Part shown: positions 8,530-15,094 of the stretch, piece after piece
How positions within the stretch are numbered: position 1 is the first letter of the stretch
Layout: each line of letters begins with the position of its first letter
Source: Ruminococcus sp. UNK.MGS-30
GTDB lineage: Bacteria > Bacillota > Clostridia > Oscillospirales > Ruminococcaceae
NCBI GenBank assembly: GCA_000980705.1
Contig: LBCK01000003.1
Span: 62,001 to 126,000, forward strand
Direction: 5' to 3'
Length of the DNA stretch: 64,000 nucleotides
The notes under the pieces: model-generated
Seen by the model: the letters and a program-made list of their open reading frames with translations, nothing else
Databases searched by the model: none
Told to the model about the DNA's origin: nothing
Made by a program: the position numbers and the translations under genes

Positions 8530-8580
8530 AACGAAAACGGATGTGAAATCTTAAATCAATTTCACATCCGTTTTCGTTTT
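8528..8580. terminator. Strong terminator after the radical SAM gene
   Basis: A perfect 22-bp inverted repeat (8528-8549 with 8559-8580) around a 9-nt loop, starting inside the stop codon of the radical SAM gene and flanked by A- and T-runs. It can end the polyamine transcript; it may also serve the opposite glnK transcript ending at 8648. Confidence 0.9.
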
Positions 8581-8647
8581 GATGGGGTCTGCTTTCTGAT
8601 GTTCATGCAGACGCTTAGGCAATATTACATATTTTTACTATCAGTTT

Positions 8648-9010
8648 TTATTCCGGCTGAATTGCATCGTAGCCCGTTTCTTTGGTACGAATGCGCATCG
8701 CCTGCCGCACATCGTAGCTAAAGATTTTGCCGTCGCCAATATGACCGGTAAATGCCGCTTTTTGAATTGCGTCAATGGTTTTCTTTTCCCACTCTTCAGA
8801 AGAAACCAGAACTTCGATCTTGATTTTCGGGAGCATTTGAATCTCTACCTGCTGGTGTCCACGAACGTAGGTGTATTCCTTGAAACCACGCTGGGTGCCG
8901 CAGCCCATAACCTGATAACAAGTTATGCCATGCACATCCAACGCCGCCAAAGCGTCCAGGACATCTTCCAGTTTTTCCTCTCGAATCATTGCCTCAACTT
9001 TAATAATCAT
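8648..9010 (-). CDS. glnK: P-II nitrogen regulatory protein
   Basis: Trimeric signal protein that binds ATP/ADP and 2-oxoglutarate and gates AmtB or other nitrogen targets. Length 120 is slightly above the usual 112. The core strands MIIKVEAMIREEKLEDVLDAL and LPKIKIEVLV and the B-loop TGHIGDGKIF are intact. In the T-loop (RGFKEYTYVRGHQQ) the residue aligned with the uridylylated Tyr51 of enterobacterial P-II is Gln, so control by uridylylation looks excluded, as is common in Gram-positives. It follows amtB by 17 nt with a good AGGAGA site, in the same operon. Confidence 0.93.
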   Translation of the reverse strand: MIIKVEAMIREEKLEDVLDALAALDVHGITCYQVMGCGTQRGFKEYTYVRGHQQVEIQMLPKIKIEVLVSSEEWEKKTIDAIQKAAFTGHIGDGKIFSYDVRQAMRIRTKETGYDAIQPE

Positions 9011-9027
9011 AGCTGTCTCTCCTTTGT

Positions 9028-10272
9028 TTAGTCTAAGCCGTTAAACGACGGATATGCGGATTCGCCGTGCTGCGAGCGGTCCAAGCCAACACGTTCTTCC
9101 CGTTCTGTAACTCGAATCTTTCCGGTTACCAAACGAGTGATGCCGTAGCAAATCAGTGTTCCTGCGACGGAAACAACGATTGTGATGCCAATGCTGGCAA
9201 GCTGCATCAAGAAAAGTTTTGTGTCGCCGAAGAACAGACCATTTCCCTGCCCGATGTCATTGATGGAAACTTTGCAGAATAAACCGGTGCAGATACCGCC
9301 CCAGATACCGCCGACGCCGTGGCAGCCGAATGCGTCCAGTGCATCATCATAGCCGAATTTTTCCTTTACCCAGGAAATCATAAAGAAACAGATCGGAGAA
9401 GTTGTGAGACCAATGATAAGCGCTGCCCAGATCGGTACGAAACCAGCACCCGGTGTAATTCCGACCAAGCCGGCTACCATACCAGTGCAGGCGCCGACGA
9501 ATGTGGGCTTTTTGTTGACTACAACGTCACAAAACATCCAGGACAGCATTGCAGCTGCGGAGGAAACGGCAGTTGTGACGAATGCGTGAGCTGCCAAACC
9601 GTCTGCTGCCAATGCAGAACCAGCGTTGAATCCGAACCAGCCAAACAGCAGGATAAATGCACCCAGCGCTACCATAGGCGTGTTGTGGATCTTATAGTTT
9701 GCTCGCTTATAGTCATATCGTTTTCCAAGCAGAATGCAGAGTGTCAATGCCGTGATACCAGAACTGATGTGTACCACATTGCCGCCGGCAAAGTCTACAG
9801 AACCGATCTTTGCCAGGAAACCGCCGTCTGCCCAGACCATGTGTGCCATGGGGTAGTAAACCACAAGACTCCACAATACCAGGAACACGAACAGAGACTT
9901 GAATTTCATTCTTCCGGCTACAGAACCTGTAATCAGCGCCGGGGTAATTACTGCAAACATCATCTGAAACAGGCAGAAAACCATGTTAGGAATCCCCTGC
10001 CCTTCTACGTATGGTTCTGTCAGCGAAACGCCTTCCAGACCGAACCAGCTGAAATCACCGATCACACCGCCGTGATCCGGTCCGAACGAAAGGGAATAAC
10101 CAATCAGCATCCACATCACAATGCCGGTTGCAATGGTTACTACAGAAGTAAACATTGTGTTCACGGCGTTTTTTCTTCGTACCAGACCGCCGTAGAAACA
10201 CGATAAACCAGGTGTCATAAAAAATACAAATGCAGCGCATAGCATCACAAAGCCAATATTTCCAGAATCCAT
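9028..10272 (-). CDS. amtB: Ammonium transporter
   Basis: Trimeric membrane channel for ammonium/ammonia, about 414 residues and 11 predicted spans. Signature segments are FFMTPGLSCFYGGLVRRKN (first helix), HMVWADGGFLAKIGSVDFAGGNVVHISSG and the pore His region DAFGCHGVGGIWGGICTG. I placed the start at the ATG of 10272 because GGAGG at 10288-10284 lies 11 nt upstream and the first span begins at once; the open frame extends to 10296 but its extra ATG overlaps the ribosome site. It is followed by glnK, its usual partner, and preceded by a structured leader. Confidence 0.95.
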   Translation of the reverse strand: MDSGNIGFVMLCAAFVFFMTPGLSCFYGGLVRRKNAVNTMFTSVVTIATGIVMWMLIGYSLSFGPDHGGVIGDFSWFGLEGVSLTEPYVEGQGIPNMVFCLFQMMFAVITPALITGSVAGRMKFKSLFVFLVLWSLVVYYPMAHMVWADGGFLAKIGSVDFAGGNVVHISSGITALTLCILLGKRYDYKRANYKIHNTPMVALGAFILLFGWFGFNAGSALAADGLAAHAFVTTAVSSAAAMLSWMFCDVVVNKKPTFVGACTGMVAGLVGITPGAGFVPIWAALIIGLTTSPICFFMISWVKEKFGYDDALDAFGCHGVGGIWGGICTGLFCKVSINDIGQGNGLFFGDTKLFLMQLASIGITIVVSVAGTLICYGITRLVTGKIRVTEREERVGLDRSQHGESAYPSFNGLD

Positions 10273-10346
10273 AATCCTAATGTCCTCCATATCCAATCAA
10301 TTCTAAGATGTTTCATCACCGAGGGAATAAACCCGATCTCGATTCC

Positions 10347-10443
10347 GGCGGCAACGCCATTGTTCCACCTTCGAAACGATTGCCGGAGACGCAAAAAAGC
10401 GCCTCGCACAGCAATCGAGCTGTACGGGACGCCATTGTCCGTA
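10347..10443 (-). promoter_or_regulatory. Two-hairpin leader with hexanucleotide loops (ANTAR-target-like) upstream of amtB
   Basis: On the minus strand two hairpins carry the same hexaloop AAUGGC. The first (10443-10423) has a 7-bp stem with one bulged C; the second (10369-10347) has an 8-bp stem with one bulged G. They are 53 nt apart. A1 and G4 of a six-base loop, in two successive hairpins, is the recognised target of ANTAR-domain antiterminator proteins, which control nitrogen genes in several bacteria. Between them is a third hairpin with a T6 loop (about 10402-10383). A competing stem (CGGCAA with TTGCCG) shares the 3' arm of hairpin 2. No clear T-run terminator is visible, so the exact mechanism is open. 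Confidence 0.65.
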
Positions 10444-10485
10444 TTCGAATTAAATCGTTTTATCGGAACGATTCCTTATGTTTTT

Positions 10486-10513
10486 AGTATACATGATAAA
10501 TGTTTATTTACAA
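10486..10513 (-). promoter_or_regulatory. Promoter of amtB-glnK
   Basis: Minus-strand -35 TTGTAA (10513-10508) and -10 TATACT (10491-10486) with a 16-nt spacer, upstream of the two-hairpin leader. It would give a leader of about 200 nt. Confidence 0.6.
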
Positions 10514-10794
10514 TATACATTTCATGAATAAAATATAAAATATGAAACGGCGGAGAAAGTGGTCATTTTGCACAAATGTGTTCGTTCCTCTGTGAAAAAT
10601 ATAAAATATATGAAATTTTATATATGATTCAAAGAAAGTGAAAACAATCGCATTTGCTTGCTTTTTCTGGATGCCAGAAAAATGGGATTTCAATTTCGTT
10701 TCTGATTTTTTGCTTGTTTTTTATGTGGTTTTCCATAAAAAATGTGCCGAAAATCGTCGAAATTCCGTGCAAACGTCATTTTTCTGCGATGTTC
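10514..10794. other. AT-rich intergenic region without recognisable gene
   Basis: Part of the 560-nt gap between amtB (minus) and HU (plus). Very A+T-rich, with a repeated element AAAATATAAAATAT near 10518-10532 and 10597-10610. No convincing ORF, tRNA or terminator is seen. It may be a curved upstream region for the two divergent promoters. Confidence 0.5.
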
Positions 10795-10823
10795 TTGACA
10801 AATGAAAAAAAATAGTATATAAT
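10795..10823 (+). promoter_or_regulatory. Consensus promoter of the HU gene
   Basis: TTGACA (10795-10800), 17-nt spacer, TATAAT (10818-10823): a perfect sigma-A consensus, fitting an abundant nucleoid protein. GGAGG follows in the 35-nt leader. Confidence 0.92.
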
Positions 10824-10858
10824 TCGTAGTAGATTATGATTTTGGAGGAACATTTGAC

Positions 10859-11134
10859 ATGACAAAAACTGATTTGATCGAAAAGCTGTACGAAGAAAAT
10901 TACTGCACAAAAAAAGATGCAGAGGCTCTGGTAAATGCTGTATTTGATGCAATCCGTGAAGCAATGGTTGCTGGCGATAAGGTTACCATTTCCAAGTTTG
11001 GTACTTTTGAAGTGCGTGAGCGCAGTGCAAAGGAATGCAAGAATCCTCGTACTGGCGAACCGGTTCAGGTTCCGGCTTCTAAGGCTCCGGTATTCAAGGC
11101 AAGCAAAAACCTGAAAGAATCTGTAAACGCATAA
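10859..11134 (+). CDS. hup: HU-type DNA-binding protein
   Basis: Histone-like nucleoid protein of 91 residues, forming dimers that bend DNA. The family pattern is complete: MTKTDLIEKLYEE at the N-terminus, the core VTISKFGTFEVRERSAKECKNPRTGEPVQVPASKAPVFKA with the DNA-binding arm around Arg-Asn-Pro-Arg-Thr-Gly, and a final helix. GGAGG lies 12 nt before the ATG and a perfect consensus promoter precedes it. The next gene starts 20 nt downstream and is probably cotranscribed. Confidence 0.96.
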   Translation: MTKTDLIEKLYEENYCTKKDAEALVNAVFDAIREAMVAGDKVTISKFGTFEVRERSAKECKNPRTGEPVQVPASKAPVFKASKNLKESVNA

Positions 11135-11154
11135 GATGCCGGGAGGAATGAGCA

Positions 11155-11451
11155 ATGGCAAGACCGAAGAAAACTGAAAGCGCCAAAACAACGGTAACGG
11201 AAGCAACAACAAAAAAAGTCACCGCTGCTGCTCCGAAAGCAACACGAGTTCGAAAGACTGTCAGTGTTAGTTTGCAGTATGGCGGAATGGAGTGGACAAC
11301 TGACGTGCTGACGGAACGTGCAATTGTTGCGTGGGCAGCAGAGCATAGTCAGAAGAAAACGGCAGCAAAGGATATTAAGTTGTACGTAAAGCCGGAAGAA
11401 AACATGGTGTATTATGTAATCAACGGGGATTCCGGTTCATTCGCACTGTAA
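11155..11451 (+). CDS. DUF6465 family small protein
   Basis: A 98-residue protein with a basic, Ala/Thr/Lys-rich disordered N-terminus (residues 1-35, histone-tail-like) and a compact C-terminal domain (VSVSLQYGGMEWTTDVL ... DIKLYVKPEENMVYYVINGDSGSF). This is the layout of DUF6465, common in gut Clostridia and of unknown function. GGGAGGAAT lies upstream of the ATG. Cotranscription with HU and the basic tail suggest a nucleic-acid-associated role, but that is inference. Confidence 0.75.
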   Translation: MARPKKTESAKTTVTEATTKKVTAAAPKATRVRKTVSVSLQYGGMEWTTDVLTERAIVAWAAEHSQKKTAAKDIKLYVKPEENMVYYVINGDSGSFAL

Positions 11452-11472
11452 AATTTCAAGATAGATATTTTG

Positions 11473-11503
11473 AAAGCACTTGTATTTTTACAAGTGCTTT
11501 TTT
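11473..11503 (+). terminator. Terminator of the HU-DUF6465 unit
   Basis: A 12-bp stem (11473-11484 with 11489-11500), TTTT loop and T-run 11498-11503, 22 nt after the stop. Confidence 0.9.
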
Positions 11504-11523
11504 GTGTTATACGGGATAAACGA

Positions 11524-11557
11524 AAAAGGGTAGAGACAAATCTGTCTCTACCCTTTT
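11524..11557. terminator. Terminator of the cohesin-like lipoprotein gene, possibly bidirectional
   Basis: A perfect 15-bp stem (11524-11538 with 11543-11557), loop AATC, with A and T runs at the two ends. It lies 26 nt beyond the minus-strand stop at 11583. Confidence 0.88.
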
Positions 11558-11582
11558 CATAGTTCCTTATTCGAATGTACTC

Positions 11583-12482
11583 TTACGAAACAGCCATCTG
11601 AATGTAATCGCTGCAGTCGCTGCCGACAGATGCGTTAACAACTTCCAATGCGCCTGCATCATACTTGAAACGGAAAATCATTGCAACGATGCCAGGGTTA
11701 TCTGACATATCGAAACGAACCGTTACTTCGTCTCCCTGCTTTCCTTTCGCAGTACCTGCTGCAATTGTGAATGTTCCGGATTCAGCAGAGCCTGCACTCT
11801 TTTCCGATGCAGAACCGACAGCAATGTCACCGTCCACAAATGCGACCGGTACACTTTCAGCGTCCCAGTTTGCAAAATCATTTGCACCGCTTGTGATTGC
11901 ATAGTTGCCGTCCGGAGCGTTGTCTTTGATCTTGAAAGTAACATCCAGGAAGTCACCGTTGCAGACAACGTCTTCTCCGTTGGACATATCCAGCCAGTAT
12001 GCCTGGAATGTCTTTATATCAGACTGATAGCTGCTGCCGCCTGAGGTGTTTCCGCCGGAAGTAGAACTTTCATTCTTGCTGCTGTTTCCGCCCTTCACAA
12101 CTTCTGTTACCACATTTCCGTTGTCATCCTTTACAGGCTGACCGGAATCATCAGTAACGACAACATAAGAGTCTTCCCCGGAAGACCCGCTATTCTGAGA
12201 TGTAACACCCTTATTTACTGGAACATCTGAATTTCCTTCGGAACTATCGTCTCCATCCAAAGCGTATTCAAACGTCATATCTTGTTTCTGCATTTTTGCC
12301 AGATCTTCCGAACTCAAAGAATCTTCAGCCTTTTCGTTGGAACTATCACCAGCCGCTGCAAAACTGCTGTCATTGTTTTTTTCTTTGGAACTACCATCCT
12401 GTGACTTGCCGCACGCAGTCAGCGACACCCCAATCGCACAAGCCAACAAACAGGCAATCCATCTTGCTCGAGTTGATTTCAT
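11583..12482 (-). CDS. Lipoprotein with cohesin-like domain whose halves appear in permuted order
   Basis: A 299-residue exported lipoprotein. The signal peptide ends in the lipobox LTAC with lipidated Cys24. Residues 25-150 are a low-complexity Ser/Gly/Asn/Asp linker including VVVTDDSGQPVKDDNGNVV, a motif type seen in Ruminococcus surface proteins. Residues about 152-223 (DFLDVTFKIKDNAPDGNYAI, VAFVDGDIAVG) look like the C-terminal half of a cohesin; after a flexible GSASEKSAGSAE linker, residues 236-299 (GDEVTVRFDMSDNPGIVAM, FRFKYDAGALEVVNA) look like the N-terminal half. AAAGGA lies 9 nt before the ATG. A membrane-anchored receptor for dockerins is possible. Alternatively these are two divergent partial modules. 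Family recognition is by eye. Confidence 0.65.
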   Translation of the reverse strand: MKSTRARWIACLLACAIGVSLTACGKSQDGSSKEKNNDSSFAAAGDSSNEKAEDSLSSEDLAKMQKQDMTFEYALDGDDSSEGNSDVPVNKGVTSQNSGSSGEDSYVVVTDDSGQPVKDDNGNVVTEVVKGGNSSKNESSTSGGNTSGGSSYQSDIKTFQAYWLDMSNGEDVVCNGDFLDVTFKIKDNAPDGNYAITSGANDFANWDAESVPVAFVDGDIAVGSASEKSAGSAESGTFTIAAGTAKGKQGDEVTVRFDMSDNPGIVAMIFRFKYDAGALEVVNASVGSDCSDYIQMAVS

Positions 12483-12557
12483 AGAACAAGTTCCTTTCTA
12501 CCAGAGGTTAGGCGCATCAAAAGAAACACACTGCGTGTTCTTGATACGATACGTCTT

Positions 12558-12586
12558 ATTATACACGCTTTTCTGTGAAAAGTCAA
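12558..12586 (-). promoter_or_regulatory. Promoter of the cohesin-like lipoprotein gene
   Basis: Minus-strand TTGACT (12586-12581), 17-nt spacer, TATAAT (12563-12558), 75 nt before the start codon. Confidence 0.85.
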
Positions 12587-12626
12587 GCCCTTTTGTAAAA
12601 ATGTCATAAAGACGTTTCAAAAAGGC

Positions 12627-12655
12627 TTGATTTTTTTGAAAAATAGGGGTATACT
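12627..12655 (+). promoter_or_regulatory. Promoter of the TVP38/TMEM64 gene
   Basis: TTGATT (12627-12632), 17-nt spacer, TATACT (12650-12655), about 70 nt before the start. Confidence 0.7.
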
Positions 12656-12728
12656 TGTATGTATTGGCAAGATATGCGCTGACATTTTTGCTGTGTGTAG
12701 GGATGCGATGTGAAAGGAGCTGTTTCAC

Positions 12729-13484
12729 ATGAAAAACGAAAAGCAGAAGAATACAAATGAGAAGAGGCTTTCTCGGAAAACAATTATTTCACTTGTTGCA
12801 GTGGTACTGGTTTTTGCTGCTGTCAGTGTTGCTATGATTCCTTTGATCCGTTTATTGTCCAGTGAACATGGACAGGAGATCATTATTGAAAAAATGCAGA
12901 GTTTTGGGATATTTGCGCCGCTGCTGTTTGTCCTGCTGCAGGTGCTGCAGGTTGTGGTGGCAGTTATTCCCGGCGGCCCTGTTCCTATTATCGGAGGAAT
13001 CCTTTTCGGGCAGTGGGGCGGGTTGTTCCTGTCGCTTGCCGGTTTCTTTTTGGGTACGGTTTTGGTTTATTATCTGGTGCAATGGATCGGCAGACCGCTG
13101 GTAGACCGTTTTGTACCGGAAAGTCACTTCAAGAAATTCGATTTTCTTCTGGAGGGTAAGCGGACAGAACTTTTGATTTTTCTTGTGTTTTTACTTCCGG
13201 GGCTGCCAAAGGATGCCCTCACCTATCTGGTCTCTTTTAATCCCAGAATCAAACCACTCTATCTGTTTATTTTGACTACGCTGGGCAGAACACCTGCTAC
13301 CGTGCTGACTGTTTTTATGGGGAAAAGCCTCTGGGAAGGAAATTTCACCCTTGCAATTGTGCTTGCGGCAATTATTGTTGTTCTTGCGGTTGCCGGGATC
13401 TTTATCAAGCGAAAAGTGGACAAGCGTGCAGAACGCAAGCATAAACTTCATGAGAACACATCGGAAAATCAAGAAAATATATAG
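12729..13484 (+). CDS. TVP38/TMEM64 (VTT/DedA-like) membrane protein
   Basis: A 251-residue integral membrane protein. After a basic cytoplasmic N-terminus comes a span (about 17-40), then the VTT core with VIPGGPVPIIGGILFGQWGG (about 79-98) and the re-entrant motif LLPGLPKDALTYLVS (about 156-170), a further pair of spans and a highly charged C-terminus rich in Lys/Glu. The family is related to DedA and is linked to lipid scrambling or membrane homeostasis. AAAGGAG precedes the ATG. Role in this organism unknown; family assignment strong. Confidence 0.88.
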   Translation: MKNEKQKNTNEKRLSRKTIISLVAVVLVFAAVSVAMIPLIRLLSSEHGQEIIIEKMQSFGIFAPLLFVLLQVLQVVVAVIPGGPVPIIGGILFGQWGGLFLSLAGFFLGTVLVYYLVQWIGRPLVDRFVPESHFKKFDFLLEGKRTELLIFLVFLLPGLPKDALTYLVSFNPRIKPLYLFILTTLGRTPATVLTVFMGKSLWEGNFTLAIVLAAIIVVLAVAGIFIKRKVDKRAERKHKLHENTSENQENI

Positions 13485-13537
13485 GCTGTTTTGTTATTTA
13501 ATGCGTAACGGTTGCAAAAATAGAAAGGAAATTGCTT

Positions 13538-14980
13538 ATGCAGCATAACGACTTACAGGATGCTCTTGCGTATTTGCGTACGCTTTTTTCTACATACGAA
13601 TCGCAAGGGGTTCAAATTACGGGCAGCAGAATGCCTTTTACACAGTATGCGAATTTCGCTGCAATGAAATATCTGCTTTTCCTGGCAAATCAGGATCGTG
13701 TGATTACGGATACGGAAACAGAGTTTATCAATGTCTGCCTGGGACAGTCTGTAACAACAGCAGCTATGGAACGCTTTTTGCAGCAGTTTTCCATCTCCTT
13801 TTCCGGTGCAGCAGATGCCTTGCTTGCTGTGTTAGCGGCGTTGGTGCGTGTTGATCTGCAAGGAAACGGGACGAATGGAAGTGTATCCCTCTTGTGGATG
13901 AATACGGTGGCTCAGATGGGAAAACAGTTTTCTTTGGACACTGCAGGAAAAATCGAACCGCAGCAGCAGATCGTTCAAAATTCAATGATGCAGCAGCTTT
14001 CACGCTATCGGAGTGCAGCGATTTGCAGTGCGCATCGTGCAGAACTGGATGTCCCTGCGGAAGTTCCCAGAAATTTCGGGCAGGATATGCCGTCTGTGCC
14101 GCAGCAGAAAGAAAGCGTTGTCTCTGGGGCAGAAGTTACAGAGGCGCCGACAGAAACGCTGGAGGAGCTTTTGGCACAGCTGCACCGATTGGTGGGACTG
14201 CAGAATGTGAAGGAAGAATTGGAGAGTCTGATTCACCTGCTAAAAATCCGCTCTATCCGGCAGGAACGAGGGCTTCCCCTGCCCCAGACTTCACTGCATA
14301 TGGTCTTTTCCGGAAACCCTGGAACAGGAAAAACCACAGTTGCCCGGCTGTTGGCAAAGATCTATGCCCGTCTCGGTGTGCTGAAAAAAGGACATTTGGT
14401 AGAGGCAGACCGTGCAACTTTGGTCAGCGGCTATGTGGGACAGACGGCAATTAAAACGAAAAAGGTAATTGAAAAGGCAATGGGAGGCGTACTGTTCATT
14501 GATGAGGCGTATACGCTTACCAGTTCTGGTGGGAGCAATGACTTCGGCACAGAGACTGTGAATACGCTGCTGAAAGAAATGGAAGATCATCGGGATGATT
14601 TAATTGTGATTGTTGCTGGATATCCGGAAGAAATGGAACGGTTTCTGGACACCAATCCTGGACTGCGTTCCCGTTTCCGACAGATCATCTTTTTTGCAGA
14701 TTACAAACCGGAAGAGCTGATGTTGATTTTCTCCAATATTTGTGACGATTATTGTTTGAAAATGCCGCCGGAAACCTACCATTATGTTCAGGCGTACTTT
14801 CGAAAAAGGTGTGCGGAGGTGGGAAAAGGGTTCGCAAACGCCAGAGATGTGCGGAACTTCTTTGAATTTGCACTGACCAATCAAGCCGACCGGCTGGCAA
14901 AGCTGCCGGAGCCGCTTTCTGATGAAACTCTGCTGACGCTGCTGCCGGAGGACGTACAGAGCATCCCAGCACAGTCTTAG
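13538..14980 (+). CDS. CbxX/CfqX (SpoVK-like) AAA ATPase with N-terminal TerB-like region
   Basis: About 480 residues. Residues 1-120 are helical and resemble a TerB-type domain ([19 protein letters not shown]). A Gln/Glu-rich linker leads to a CbxX/SpoVK AAA module from about 210: [14 protein letters not shown], Walker [10 protein letters not shown] (about 265-273), Walker [12 protein letters not shown], sensor region [11 protein letters not shown], and the arginine-finger segment NPGLRSRF. The ATG at 13538 follows GAAAGGA; the TTG at 13532 is too close to it. Relatives act as rubisco activases or in sporulation; partner here unknown. A terminator follows. Confidence 0.85.
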   Translation: MQHNDLQDALAYLRTLFSTYESQGVQITGSRMPFTQYANFAAMKYLLFLANQDRVITDTETEFINVCLGQSVTTAAMERFLQQFSISFSGAADALLAVLAALVRVDLQGNGTNGSVSLLWMNTVAQMGKQFSLDTAGKIEPQQQIVQNSMMQQLSRYRSAAICSAHRAELDVPAEVPRNFGQDMPSVPQQKESVVSGAEVTEAPTETLEELLAQLHRLVGLQNVKEELESLIHLLKIRSIRQERGLPLPQTSLHMVFSGNPGTGKTTVARLLAKIYARLGVLKKGHLVEADRATLVSGYVGQTAIKTKKVIEKAMGGVLFIDEAYTLTSSGGSNDFGTETVNTLLKEMEDHRDDLIVIVAGYPEEMERFLDTNPGLRSRFRQIIFFADYKPEELMLIFSNICDDYCLKMPPETYHYVQAYFRKRCAEVGKGFANARDVRNFFEFALTNQADRLAKLPEPLSDETLLTLLPEDVQSIPAQS

Positions 14981-15010
14981 CATGGGCGTTTACATAAAGA
15001 TAGATACACG

Positions 15011-15060
15011 AAAAAGGTCCGTCAGACCAAGTACATTGTACCGGTCTGACGGACCTTTTT
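15011..15060. terminator. Bidirectional terminator between the AAA ATPase gene and clpB
   Basis: A perfect 18-bp stem (15011-15028 with 15043-15060) including A5/T5 ends, between two convergent genes. Confidence 0.92.
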
Positions 15061-15094
15061 ATGGAAGGAGATATATTGCATTCTCCCGTTTGGT

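Noticed and set aside
10297..10450. Glutamine riboswitch (glnA type) before amtB
   Set aside because: The sequence is better explained by two identical hexaloop hairpins; the three-way junction of the glutamine aptamer is not seen.
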